DNA of 64,000 nucleotides from Brachynemurus nebulosus (taxonomy: Eukaryota; Arthropoda; Insecta; Neuroptera; Myrmeleontidae): assembly GCA_035578155.1 (NCBI GenBank), contig JAPWDM010000008.1, positions 28,690,280 through 28,754,279 on the forward strand. Direction: 5' to 3'. This document shows, in pieces, positions 45,149-57,598 of the stretch; within the stretch, counting starts at the first letter, position 1; each line of letters starts with the position of its first letter. The notes below the pieces were generated by a model. The model was not told the origin of the DNA, did no database searches, and worked only from the letters and a program-made list of their open reading frames with translations. The translations under genes and the position numbers were made by a program.

Positions 45149-46690
45149 CTTGATAATTCTAAATGCCTCATTTTGATAAAAAAAGAAATAACTTCAGAAA
45201 CCAGCTTCCTTTTTAATTTCCTCCAACAAATTTCAATATTATCAGTCTAACATCTCATTTACAGTTTTTATGGCATCGAAAAATCAAGTTTTATTGAATT
45301 TATGTGAATCAGAGTGATTGCATAAGTTAGAGTAGTTTGAGTGTGAACTTTTGGTTTTTCCAATCAAAATGACGAAATTTCGTTCAAAAATTTGACTACT
45401 GATTCAACAAAAGTCCTTTTTCTAGTACATAGCCCTTTCTGCTTAATTTTTGTTAAAAAGATAACGAATTCAAAAATCTATAGATTCGCGCAGTGGCGTA
45501 GCAAGCGAGTGGTAGGGATGGCCCCCGCCAGGGGCACTAAAGTAGGAGGCAAAATTACTGAGAAACGTAGATTGAGATAAAATAACAATTAACATAATAT
45601 ATGTATGGCTACACTGGTTATAGTCTTAAACTAGGCTAGGTTAGGTTGAAAGTAAAAAGATTTCTTATGAAATATCTTTTTGGTTGCTAATAAATATAAT
45701 GTTGATTCAAAATTCGATCATTTACCCAACGTAGGACAAGATTTATGGAAAACAATCAAAATTTCCACCGAATCCAAGATATCGAAATATATCTAGACTG
45801 AACAGAAATAAATTTATTATTTTCTTGGATTCGTTAGAATTTTTGATTGTTTTCCATAAATCCTGTCTTCCTAAACGTTGGGTAAATGGTCAATTTTTGA
45901 ATCAACAAAAAGATTTCTAGCATTTCTACAAGTTTAGGAAACAAAACTGGGCGTCGTTATCGCATAATTTCGTGAAGTTTGATCAATCGTGTCCAGAAGC
46001 CCAGGTGGCTGTAGTTTGCGCAAAAAATGAGAGGAGACCCCTCTTCTTATCAAAGAAGGGGCTCCATTTTCAAGTTTGATCAGGGGCGCCACTTTCAAGC
46101 CTGGCCAGGGGCGCCAGTCACCTCAGCTACGCCACTGGATTTGCGATTCTAATAGCATCATCCTATCATTTCATATACAGTTTTTGGAGTATCGAAAATA
46201 ACTTGAAGGCGTCATCATAAGGAAAAATTTATTTTATCTCATCTCAGACTTTATGGAAATAATTTAAGAAAATTTTTCATTTTTGCTATGAAAATGGCAA
46301 AATTACTCTCAGAAATATGACTGATTCAACAAAATTATTTTTCCTTATGATCCTACGTGCTTAGTTTTAGTAAAAATGTAAAAAATGACTTTGAAAATCT
46401 ATAGATCATCTCCAGTTTCATCACCCTACTATTTCATTTACAGTTTTTGGAGTATCGAAAAATTTTAATAAACTCGATGACGTCATCAAACTAAAGAATT
46501 TCTTTTTTATGAAAATAATTTGAATTAGGATAATTTGAATGTGAATTTTCCAATTTTGCTATCAAAACGACGAAATTCCTTTCAGAAATATGACTAATTC
46601 GACAGAAGTCTTTTTCCTAGTGGTCCTACGTGCTTAAGTTTGGCAAAAATTAAAAAACGACTTGGAAAACCTATGATTTGCTTGGAATTT
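44916..46690 (+). repeat. Array of about four 262-bp units, interrupted by a hAT MITE and a (TA)n block
   Basis: The anchor 'acagtttttggagtatcgaaaa' or its variant lies at 45261, 46177 and 46440. After removing the 655 bases of the MITE and its duplicated target the periods are 261 and 263. An earlier unit from about 44916 is lengthened by a (TA)n block at 45084-45147. Each unit also carries 'gatgacgtcatca', 'atgactgattc.acagaa' and 'ctacgtgcttag' phrases. Confidence 0.75.
45491..46137. mobile_element. hAT MITE, 647 bp, inside the 262-bp array
   Basis: The ends CAGTGGCGTAGC and, reversed, CAGTGGCGTAGC are identical. The flanks GATTCGCG (45483-45490) and GATTTGCG (46138-46145) match at 7 of 8. 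A nested inverted repeat of about 77-base arms (near 45703-45780 and 45830-45907) fills the middle. No coding capacity. Confidence 0.85.
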
Positions 46691-46896
46691 TATCATTCTT
46701 TTTCAGTCAAAAATTCGCATAAAATAAATTGGAAATAAATTAAACTTTAAAAAAAAAATCATTTAATTTTACTTCTTAGAAAGAATAATTATTATTTTAA
46801 TAAAACTTTTTAGCTGTTCGTTAACACATAAGACATAACTGTCCCGACTTTATTTAGTACCGAATAGGGGACTCGGGACTCTACCGCTAAAGGTCC

Positions 46897-47113
46897 ATTC
46901 ATATTTACAGACATTGAACGTCACAGACACGTATCGTGGCAGATACGACAAATGTTTACTTTAATGCTTTTCTTACGGATGTATTCATATATGTATACCG
47001 CACAGACACGAAAGGTCTGTATGTATGAATGTGTTCATAAGAAAAGTATTAAACAATATTATTGTCGTGTCTGCCACGATACGTGTCTGTATGTCGTGTC
47101 TGTAGATATGAAT
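46897..47113. repeat. Foldback element, 217 bp
   Basis: The arms start ATTCATATTTACAGACA and end TGTCTGTAGATATGAAT. Both include ACAGACACGTATCGTGGCAG, and pairing extends over most of the element. It directly abuts the hAT MITE at 47114. Confidence 0.7.
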
Positions 47114-47901
47114 TAGGGATGTCTTTTTTTAATCGATAAATCGAGAAATCTATTAATCGGAAGAATGAAAACCGATTTTTAATCGATTATTGATTTTGAG
47201 ATCGATTCACACATCGATTTTTATTTTATGGAAATCGTGAAACGATTTTTTTTTCAAAATATAAATTGCGTTTTTATTTATATGTTGCTATTTATTTATT
47301 AATTTAAATTTAAATCTATTATCGGTACTACGATTATTAAATTTTAAGCATCAAATGCATATAATAAATCTCTATGTATCAAATCAAATTGTCAAAATTT
47401 ACAAATTGACAACTGTACCATGTACTTACAAAACAATAAAGTTTAGGCGGGGAATTTAAAAAAAAACTTTTAATTCTTTTTTTATCCCTTAATCTATAAA
47501 AAAAACTTTGTATGCAATTAAATAAAAACTTTTCAACATTTAGTACAATTTAGATAATATTTATACAATTAACATTTTATATGAAATGAAAACAAAAATT
47601 GTCAACTTTGTTGTGATGGTGTGATTCATCTCTATACCATAGAATCAGATTTAAAAAAAAAAAATGTTGGTAATTAAGTATGTACACGTTTAATATTTTT
47701 TTCTTAAAAGACTTCGAAAGTTCATCTTTCTGAATTATAAATTTTTACTTAAAAATTACCGCCACTTTTGCAACAGAAAATTTGAATCGATTTCTTGGAA
47801 TCGATTTTGAATACAATCGATAATTTAAGCATCGATTCTTTTGTTGACAAATACGAATCGATTCAAAAATCGATTTTTTTTTAAAAAAAACGACATCCCT
47901 A
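47114..47901. mobile_element. hAT MITE (TAGGGATG family), 788 bp, inverted relative to 17504
   Basis: It has TAGGGATG and CATCCCTA termini and a body that matches 17504-19413 in reverse without that copy's nested insertions. It is therefore the reference for recognising those insertions. The flanks ATATGAAT and GTCCTTCT do not match, so the target duplication has been lost or the element was rearranged. Confidence 0.8.
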
Positions 47902-48780
47902 GTCCTTCTTAACACGTACATTTTATCAATTTTAGATAAATTATGTACGTGTGGCGGTTCTGTAACTACCATTAAGTTGGCAGAACTTCACATAAAACGG
48001 AACTAGCGCCACTAGTGGAGAAGGAGAGAACAATGACAACGGCGGGGATTCTGGAATAATGCGTCAACCTCGTCGCTCGTGAACGCTCAATTATTATTAT
48101 CCAGTTTTTTTGTACTTTGCAAGTTTATTGTAATTTTAAATAAATATTAGTTATAAACAATTTGGTATTCGTTATTTGATATTAAATTTAATAGTTACAC
48201 GCGTAACTATATACGTTATGGGCATTGTCGAAATCTACTTTACCGACATGCAATATTATCAAACTTATCAAATTCTTCATTACCAACTTATTAATTGAAC
48301 CTTTATGTAATTCAATTTTAACAAGACACACATAACAGACAATCAAGATGGTTTCCTCTTAGTACACAGTGTTCGCTCATCACAATTTTGTTAATTAGTT
48401 TTATTTGTAATTTAAGTGAATAAATCTTAAAATACGGAGTACAACTTTATCAATCAACCATATGAACACGCATCCCACAACGTACTAAAATAAGACCCAT
48501 CTATTAGTAAGATGTGAAATCGAAATAAAGATGGTGCGTTTCTATATGTAGTTATATAAACTGTCACTAGATGGCAACAAGCTCCAAATTTGAAAAATTT
48601 AAAACCCACTTCAATTAACATACCTACATGAACACAATACATTTCATACATTTTAATATAACCTTACTAATTTTGTACATTGTACGTTTCATATTGATCT
48701 TTTTAAATTTTCAGTTTTTTTTTAGGAAGATTTATTAATAGATTGTAGCTTTTCTATTTATTTTTAAAATAAAAACAAGT
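47902..48780 (+). promoter_or_regulatory. Upstream region of the cN-III gene
   Basis: A pyrimidine tract followed by AG (acceptor at 48724-48725) lies 55 bases before the start codon, so the 5' leader probably includes an upstream intron. No TATA box or initiator could be assigned. The part at 47950-48199 begins TGTGGCGGTTCTGTAA and ends TTACA like a solitary LTR, but lacks a matching target duplication; that reading is tentative. Confidence 0.35.
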
Positions 48781-51700
48781 ATGGACATATCAATAAAAGA
48801 TATTCCAGAATTACAAACCAGTAACGTTTTTATGAACAATCCGGAAGAGGTGGAAAATAAAATAAGATTATTAATTAAGGGGGGACATGAACAACTACAA
48901 ATAATATCAGACTTTGATCAAACTTTAACTAAGCAAAAAGATGAGAATGGACTAAGACCAATTACGAGTTTCGGTAAAAATATTTTAATGACAGTAATGA
49001 TTTTATAAAATATACCTATAGTTTATAGTTTATTTTGGTTTTATATTTAGGATTAATGCATGCATGTCCATCATTTCCTGAAGCGGCAAAGAATTATGCA
49101 AAACAATTGTATGAGAAGTATCGGCCTTATGAATTAGATGAAACGCTGGGGAAGGATGAAAAATATAAAATAATGTTAAAATGGTGGTTAGAAGAACAAG
49201 AAAATCTAAAGTAATTATATACAAATAAATAAATTATTTATTACATGTATTCTTATCTAAAATGTACCTGTACGTAGGGTAGTGAAGGGTCCCTGGGACA
49301 AACTATCCGAGGCCCTCCGTCAAATATTCAATTTCCCATTAAAACTAGTAAGCCGGCCTGGGATACACCTCCTTTTCGCCGAACCTGCTCGTATATTTCA
49401 GTATTGTTTAATTAAAAATAAAGTAAAATAGTTGCCGGGCTTTATCCTGGTGTCTCGACAAATTTTTTCGAAACAGTATTCAGGGTTTTTTAAAATTACT
49501 ATTGTTAGCGTTGCACCTTTTACAGTATTTAATTTTTTGCACAAAATTTTTCATTTCAGTCATGCATTTTAAATCGGTATCTTTTTGTCTGAGGTCACAA
49601 GGAAGATTTCCATGCCTGTAAATCCTGTTGATTTTTGGACCCTATCTTTTTTGATGAAAAGTCAGTATTACATAAATATAGGGTTGGCCGGGGTAAAAAA
49701 AGACAAAATCAAATCTTTTCATTTTTCATGTTGAAAATATTTGAATTTTTAAACAAAAAAATACTGTATGATGTTAAATTATTTGTATTTTAAGATTTTG
49801 CCTGTTTTTTCACTCAAGCTAATGGCATAAAACTATAAAAAAATAAAAACCTTGTCTTTTTTTTACCCGCCAAATGGGGTAAAAAAAACAGTGGAGGGTA
49901 AATAAAAGACAGACCTCTACATAAAAGGATACTGCAAGTACATGATTGGAAGGGTAAAAAATAAACAGCTTGGGTAATTAGCAGTACAACACTTTATTTC
50001 ACAACTCTATCTCTACTACAAAATTTTTTATAGATATATTTAAATTTTAGGTATTTTACCAAAAACTTTAGCTAAGATTAAGCAGTAACAAAAGTCAGAA
50101 AAAGTTAACTGATGCAAAAGCTTGACTCACAGGAAATTTCTTTGAACTTTAAATATTAAAATAATTTTTTATAGATATATTTAAATTTTAGGTATTTTAC
50201 CAAAAACTTTAGCTAAGATTAAGCAGTAACAAAAGTCAGAAAAAGTTAACTGATGCAAAAGCTTGACTCACAGGAAATTTCTTTGGACTTTAAATATTAA
50301 AATAATTTTTATTTCACAAACGTACAACTAATACAAAATTTATTGTAGCTCATTAAAAAACCAAATATGTTAATTTGAGGCTGTCTTTTTTTTACACCAC
50401 TTTACATAAAGTAAAAAAATCAAAATAATCTATGAATGAGTTAAAAATACTAAATGTGTGCAGTAAAGCATACTTATAAAAACATAAATAAATTTTCGTG
50501 GGTCAAGAATACAAATTTTCGAATGAGCTGAAATTGATATCCATGAAAACCGTCTGCTCACTAACAAAAAAATTGTTTTATTGAAGAATCAGTATTTTTT
50601 TAATCCATAAAATATATATAAACATGTCATAATATAGTTTTAAAATGAAAATCCTTGTCAATAATTTTTAATTTTTCTAAATGTTAACCCCTTTTTTCTT
50701 TCTTTACCCCACTTTTTTCTTTTTTTTTAACATATAAAAAAAATTACAAGCAGTCGGACCATTTAAATAAAACTTTGTAGTTTACATTACTAAAGCATAT
50801 AGAATAACAAGAAAAAAATACAGTACCCTATCTTATCAGATTTTTTACTTACTGAAAAAGTTTATCGTCGCGGAATGAAAGTTTTTCGCTCATGAATAAC
50901 AGAGATTTGGGAGAAAATTTTTTTATGTTATAAAGCCCGTTCCAAAAAATAATTTTTTGGCCCAGACAGCTTAAAATACTAATGTAGTTTGTTGTAATAT
51001 TTTTTATTTTTTGAATTTAACACTGTTGAGTTTAATATAAGTATGTCTTTTTTTACCCCGCTCGAGCAGTGTCTTTTTTTACCCCGCCCAACCCTAATAG
51101 AACAGAAAATCAGACAGAGGGATTAAAAATTTTGAAGTCAAATGACTTATAGTTTTATTAATCCTTTACAAAAACAATCTTAAAAACGATAAAGCATAAT
51201 TTTTTCGTTTCTTCTGATAGATTTTCTAAATTTTTAGAAATTTTCGCTTGCCGCCTGAAGAATTTGAAGAAATTGCAAGAACTCATGGAGGATCTTTAAG
51301 GTATAATTTATTTAGAATATCTAATAATAATTATAATATTAAGATAAATAAATAAATAAAAATAATTATATATTGAAAAAAAAATTCCGAATTTGATCCA
51401 TATTTCTGTCTTCACTTTTAAATGGAGTACCAAAAACCCAGATACTTCATTCGACTTCTAAAATATTTCTGTTTATTTCTCAAAGTTGGTTGATGTTTTG
51501 ATTTCAGAGATGGTGTTCATAATTTATTAAAACAAATGTATGAATTAAATGTGCCAGTCCTAGTATTTTCAGCAGGATTAGGTGACTCAATCGTAGCAGT
51601 TTTGAAAATTAATGATGTATTATATCCGAACGTTAAAGTACGTATATTCACACCAGCTCTAACGAATTAAGTTTCTGATTCTTTTGCTTTTAAATTTAAA

Positions 51701-53835
51701 TATTACACTTCGTGTTCTCAACCAACTATAGATGGTAATACTGAAAGTGCAATATGGCGAAAGGAATAGGGATAAGTTTTATTGACATAATGAATTTTAA
51801 AAAATATTTATTAGATATATTTTCCTCCATGACTTCTACATCCAAATCTATCCTTTTCCAGCACACTCGTTCGTATTAATCTACACCGTATTATGTATAT
51901 TATCTATGTACCAATCGTGCATGTGGTATTGTACATGTACGTCCCCTACCTCATTCGTCCGCAGAAATCAGTTTTTTAGATGAAAATCCATTATACATAT
52001 TTTTATCGCCAATTAAACGTATTGGAATCTGTAAAATGGCGAAATCTAGTGTTGGAAAATCAAATTATTCTTAAAACTGCATTTACTGAGTCTTTCATGT
52101 GCATTTACCAAATCATTTATGAGTTAAATTGTGTAGACCTACACGTACATATAACTGATTTAATTTTTCCATTATTTAACAATTATTCGCCAGTTGTTTC
52201 ATGAATTATACCGTTCAGATTTGATGTTTGCATAATAAGTATTGGGAAATCAAATGGAGACAGTAGTTTTCTCATTCGTCACCAGATGACAAAAGTTGAC
52301 TCCTAAAAAAATTGTAGCAATTTGGAATTGTCCGTTTTTATTTGGAAACAGTAAATTATTATGAAAAAAAATAAGAATGACATTAAAAAAAATATACTAG
52401 TTTGTATTTTGTTAAACTAAACTATAAATTTTGTAAGTTGTCAAAACCTTATAAACAGACTTTGCCTACTGACAATAGTTATTTTTTTGACCAATAGTTC
52501 GCGTATGAAAGTTTTACGATTTCCAATACTGTAAACTCTCTAATATTCACTAACTCCTTCACGCATTTTTCTTATTTTTTCCACACTTTAAATATTTTAT
52601 AGTTCTCTATCCTTCAACAAAATTTCTTTGCTTCATACTTTTTTCAACCCCAGGATAAATAATTTTAATATTTATCATTGTTTTTTTAATATCGCACTGA
52701 TTACTATATAAAACTAAATCAATACACTTTTTTGCCAGCCATTTTTTTAGCCCCACCTACTTGACAGAGTCCAATAGAAAATGTACTTTTGTTTTATGAC
52801 AATGAGGAATTTGACTAATTTTGGGAAATTTTTTTAAAACACACATATTTATGTATTAGGTATACATGTAGTTATATTATATGTTTTAATTTTTAAAAAT
52901 AATGCCGAAAATCGTTAGAAAAAATTATTTTAATTTTTGTTCTCATAATTTGCGCGAAAACGTTCATTAACTGTCAGTTACGTCACATTCTCTAGATAGC
53001 AACAGGTGTTCTGTAACTAAAAAAACTTATTTTTCTTATAACTAGGAAAAGAAATTGCTGATTTTTTAAAAAATAATTTAATTTAGATTAATTTCCATAG
53101 TTATGTTTGCTAACCGAAATTTAAAGTAGCGACCCTAGTGTCGATAGTGTCGAAATATAAGAGCATGTAACGTCACAGCCTGTTTCTGTTCACATGGATT
53201 GTAGCTAAAAAATTACTTTTTTAATTAATTTCTTTTTAAATGAAATAATGATAGTTTAGATGAAATTCGCATAATAAATTTCTGTCTTTTATTATCAGTT
53301 TTCATTAAAATTTGTGCTTTGGCCTATTTGAGAGATCCCAACACATTAAATTTCACCACCACAGGCACGCGTATAATATTTTCGTTGCCAATAATTATGC
53401 GTTCAAAAACTTTTAGGTAATTTCTAATTTTTTAAATTACAAAGAAGGTGATATTGTTGATGGTATTAAAGGCACAGTAATTCATATAATGAACAAAAAT
53501 GAACAAGCTATACAAGACACCGAGTATTATGATTTAATACGAAATAGAAGTAATGTTATTTTGATGGGTGATACTATTGGTGATGCTGGCATGGCTGATG
53601 GAGTCCAAAACTGCAATGTTGTTTTAAAAATTGGATTTGTTTATGAAAAAGTGAGTTTACATTTGAAAAATAAATTTGAAAAAATGAATATTAATTTTTG
53701 TTATTTTTACAGGCTAACGAAATATTATCGACATTTTGCAAGTTTTATGATATAATAATTGTTGACGATCAAACGATGAATGTTCCACAAGCCATAATAA
53801 ATTTAATTGCTAAACAAGTTAATTACAATTCGTGA
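48781..53835 (+). CDS. NT5C3: Cytosolic 5'-nucleotidase III (cN-III / 7-methylguanosine-phosphate-specific type), six exons
   Basis: Six exons with GT-AG introns join in phase: 48781-48973, 49051-49210, 51238-51300, 51508-51637, 53417-53650 and 53713-53835. They give a 300-residue protein, the usual cN-III length. The HAD-type catalytic motifs are present: DFDQTLT at 44-50 (D44 nucleophile, D46 acid/base), FSAG at 159-162, K209, and GDTIGDAGMADG at 233-244 (D234 and D238 for magnesium). Family members dephosphorylate pyrimidine or 7-methylguanosine monophosphates in the cytosol. KWW at 108-110 places a Trp where cN-IIIB-type enzymes are thought to stack the 7-methylguanine base; that specificity is inference. 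The start ATG opens directly after an in-frame leader and matches family N-termini. Introns 2 and 4 carry repeats. The gene looks intact. Confidence 0.93.
49681..51094. mobile_element. TA-flanked TIR element with iterated words, in intron 2 of the cN-III gene
   Basis: The ends GGGTTGGCCGGGGTAAAAAA and, reversed, GGGTTGGGCGGGGTAAAAAA match at 19 of 20, and TA lies on both sides (49679-49680 and 51095-51096). The word TTTTTTTACCCCG or its complement recurs near 49857, 49876, 50385, 50702, 51050 and 51073. No coding frame. It makes up about 70 percent of intron 2. Confidence 0.7.
50022..50303 (+). repeat. Recent 141-bp tandem duplication inside the intronic element
   Basis: Two adjacent copies start near 50022 and 50163 and differ at about one position (TTTGAACTTT against TTTGGACTTT). 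The near identity implies a recent duplication. Confidence 0.85.
52005..52640 (+). repeat. Dispersed repeat C, copy 2, in intron 4
   Basis: The 52005-52240 part resembles 30850-31067 and the 52545-52640 part resembles 32266 onward. This copy lacks the TIR element that splits copy 1. The rest of intron 4 is AT-rich, with nothing else recognised. Confidence 0.5.
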
Positions 53836-53877
53836 TTAACAGTGTGCCATTTATTTATGTAAAAATAATTGTTGACA

Positions 53878-53883
53878 AATAAA
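53878..53883 (+). terminator. Polyadenylation signal of the cN-III gene
   Basis: AATAAA lies 43 bases after the stop codon, at the expected place for the gene's mRNA end. Confidence 0.7.
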
Positions 53884-54101
53884 TTTATAAAAAAAGACTT
53901 TTTTAATTTAGCAAGTTTTAGAATAAATTATATGTACAGTAAAGAGTTGATTATCCGAAAGTCAATTTATCGAAAGGTGAAAATTATAAAAAAGCCGTAT
54001 TGCCGAACATTTAAAAAAGAAAAATCATTAAAATCGGAACCATTAATTCTTTTAGAGCCAAAAATAAGTGGATTCGTACTTTTGCATAATTACCAATCAT
54101 T

Positions 54102-54405
54102 GGGGCAATTCGTATCGGCGTAAGCGGAAGCGGCTTACGCTCAAGTGTAAGCAATATGTGCTTGAAAACACATTTGTCTTGCTATTAATATGTATGTATT
54201 GTATATTCCTGTCTCACTTTCCACGTTCTAGTGATAAGGATGAGAAGTATATGTATAGCAATGTTGCCTATATGCTTCTCACCTTTCTCACTAGATAATG
54301 GAACTAGATACATATCAATAGCAAGCCAAATGTGTTTGTTTTCAAACACATATTGCTTACACTTGAGCGCAAGCCGCTTCCGCTTACGCCGATATGAATT
54401 GGCCC
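54102..54405. mobile_element. Foldback MITE, 304 bp (Harbinger-like)
   Basis: The arms of about 100-150 bases share ATCGGCGTAAGCGGAAGCGG and AGTGTAAGCAATATGTG and pair nearly throughout. ATT flanks both sides (54099-54101 and 54406-54408). The GGGGCAATTC start and 3-bp flank suggest a Harbinger relative. It lies about 270 bases after the cN-III stop codon. Confidence 0.7.
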
Positions 54406-54408
54406 ATT

Positions 54409-55654
54409 GACTTACAAGATTTACCAACATAGCAAATTAATTCAAATGTGGTTGTTATAGTTAAATAATTTAAAAAAAAAAAAAAAAAAAAACGATAAAA
54501 AATCAAGATGTTTTTTTAATTTTTCTCGAAAATCACCTAAAAAAAATAATGGAAGTTATAAGAATAAGAAATATTCTCTCCATTTCCTTTATTACTGCCC
54601 TTTGATCTCTAGTCATCGTGAGAATCCTATTTTGCTTTCTTCAATCGTTTTTGATTTATCAAGTTTATAGCACTTTCACCGAAAAAAAAAGTTTTTGCCC
54701 TCTAGCGGCTCAACGGTTTAATTTAGAGGAATTTCGTCTTCAAGTGCGTGATAAGCAAGGAAACAAAATCACAAAACATAGGTATTTTGAAATTTTGAAG
54801 GACATGTTATTGCTTACACGCGTCATCTCATGGTGGCCACAGATTTTTAAAGGTCAAGTTCCCTGACTTTCAGGTTCTCCAGATATTTAATTAAAAAATT
54901 CCCTGACTATTTTGTGAAAAATGTCATCCGTACTTTATCTCAAAAAGCTAAAAAAAAATTCTTTTTAACACTTTTTCTTAAAAAAAGTAAATACCGAGCA
55001 AAAAAAAAAAAGAAATCCGCGCCAGTTTTTAAATCTAATCTCAAAACAAGTGAAAAATTGATTGAAGTTTTATCCCTAAATAAATAAAATTATAAAAATC
55101 AATTTTTTCCAGTCTTCTGGTAAAATTACTTCACTTTTCCAGAAAGTTTAGAATTCCCTGACATTTCCAGGTTTTCCAGTAATGTGGCCAGCATTCATCT
55201 GCAATAGTTTTCGCACATGTAGGGTCCGCTAAAAATTAGAAGAGTGGAAGAATCAATTTTTTTTCAAATTTTAATATTATTATGGTTATTTTCTTAAAAA
55301 TAATATTTATTAGAAAGCTATGCTGTAATTGATAAGAAAAATAATAAGATATTGAATAATTTGATATTTAGAAGGAAAATTTATCTTATCAGAATAATTT
55401 AATTGATTTAAATTTTACATGAAATTTTTTTATGAAGATTTTTAATTATTATTAATACCGTACATGCCGCACATCCCGTACATTCCATACAGAGCACATA
55501 CGGCACCTACGGCACAAACTACATACAAGTACAAGCAATACAACTTACCTGTGTACATACAATTTGTTTCAAGGAAGGAATATGTATACAAATTTTAACA
55601 TGGACAAAATTTATTACTTTATTAGCATCAGAGTGCATTTACGTTATTTTTCTA
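54409..55654. other. Unannotated stretch
   Basis: A poly-A run lies near 54475-54492. The phrase 'ttccctgact.t' recurs near 54858, 54900 and 55153. Text near 54670-54770 ('tttttgccctctagcgg') resembles 44700-44760, so both are probably the same old repeat. No gene. Confidence 0.4.
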
Positions 55655-55827
55655 TAACGTAAAAGCCTCCATACCGGAACGCGATCCAATACTAGAACAA
55701 TTTTGACATTTACATATTAATGAAGTTATTTCTGAAAGAAACGTCCGATAACAAAAATTATTATTAATAGAATGATTGTTTTTCAATTTAAATTCATCTT
55801 GCATTTAATATTTTCTTAATTAAAGAA

Positions 55828-55933
<106 letters not shown>

Positions 55934-56106
55934 CAGTTTTTGCTGAATGTGTCTCTTTTGCGTTTGATCAATGCTTATTTATAGAAACACATACCTTATA
56001 AATTTTCCAGTTAATTTTCGAAGTTAGCGCAATAAAACTATACAAATAATTTTTATTAGTCCAGTTAAGAGATTATAAGAGCTAAATCACCTTTTTATTT
56101 GGTTTA

Positions 56107-56218
<112 letters not shown>

Positions 56219-57243
56219 TTCTATTCAGTACAGATATAACCTTTGTATGTAACTTAAATCATGTACGTAAGATAACAAAATTTATATTATGAATAGGTTT
56301 AATTTCATTTTGAGTCTAAAATATTTACTTACTGCTTTAAAATCGTAAAATTTTTAATATTTTTTTTTTTTTATTTCGGAGCGTATCATCAATTGGTAAA
56401 TAAAAAAATATTGATTTGAAATTGCAAAATTTTATTAATAATGAAAAATTGTCGCCATTTTGACAAATTAGTTTTAGAACTAAAATGAATAAAATATAAA
56501 ATAACCACTATCGTTTTTTACAAAATACATGGATGGCGAAACAATATTTGTACAAAATACAGTATTTTGATCGTTTATTTCATCGAATATTTAAACCATT
56601 CTGTGTTTCCTACTTTTAAATTCTATGTATTACTAGATGTCACTCTGTGTTATATATTCCACGCGTGTTTTTTTAAACGTTTCGAACTATTGATGTAAAT
56701 GAATTCCGATATGGGTGCTTGCATTTTGTGAAAGAGAAACATTAATAATTAAAAACTGTTGGGTTGTATTTTTTTAAAAACATATTCATTGGATTAAAAA
56801 AACTTGGTTTCATGCTTATTAAGAAAAAAACATCGGTGTTTAATTTATTTATTAATTTTTATAAGCCACTTTAATAATGTGGCCTAAAAATAGTGTTCCA
56901 GTATGGGGGCTTTTACGTTACTAGTAGTTATTCATAATTATTATTTTATTTTTTTTTTTCAGTTTTAAAAAGGTAAATCTGAAAACAAAAAAATAATCTT
57001 ACAATGAGTACAAATAGTTGTATCCAATTTTTAACTATAACTGTATTATTATCTGTTATTAAATATTACAAATATTAATTTAAGATTTATTTATAACTGT
57101 TTCAATTTTACTGCAATTGGCTTTTAATTATTTTTGAACATTATTTTGGTTCAATATCATTTTAGTTTTTGCTAATTATCTAATAACAAAATAAGGCACT
57201 CCTTGATCTTTACAAAATATTTTTCTATAGTTAAAATTAATGA

Positions 57244-57598
57244 TCGTATTCCAATAGAAAAAATATAACACAGTGAATGACACTGTGTTACACTGTATCT
57301 GCTTTTTTCACTAATGGAATATCAACTTTTATTATGTTTCTGCAGAGAGCAGCGTAGACAAAGTTACTAGATTTTAAAAAAAAAAATAGATTTAGTCTGC
57401 TTGGTATACTTTCTATGATTTCTAATTACATGTATAATTTAATTAAAAGCAGATAAAAGATTAGTTTTGCAATAAAGTTTAAAAAAAAATTTTTTTTTGT
57501 AGAAAAAGAAAGTACAAAAATCACGAAAATTTGGTTTGCATTACTTTTCCCCTATGCACTGTGTTACACAGTGTCGTTTGTTTTACTAATGGAACGGG
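57244..57598. repeat. Candidate TIR element around CACTGTGTTACACAGTG words
   Basis: 'ttccaatagaaaaaatataacacagtg' at the left pairs with 'cactgtgttacacagtgtcgtttgttttactaatggaa' at the right. A further 'ttttttcactaatggaat' copy lies at 57304. Flanking bases do not give a clear target duplication. Confidence 0.45.

Noticed and set aside
47950..48199. Possible solitary LTR (TGTGGCGG ... TTACA)
   Set aside because: The flanking bases do not form a duplication and no second copy or primer-binding site is in the window. It is mentioned only as a tentative note in the upstream region.
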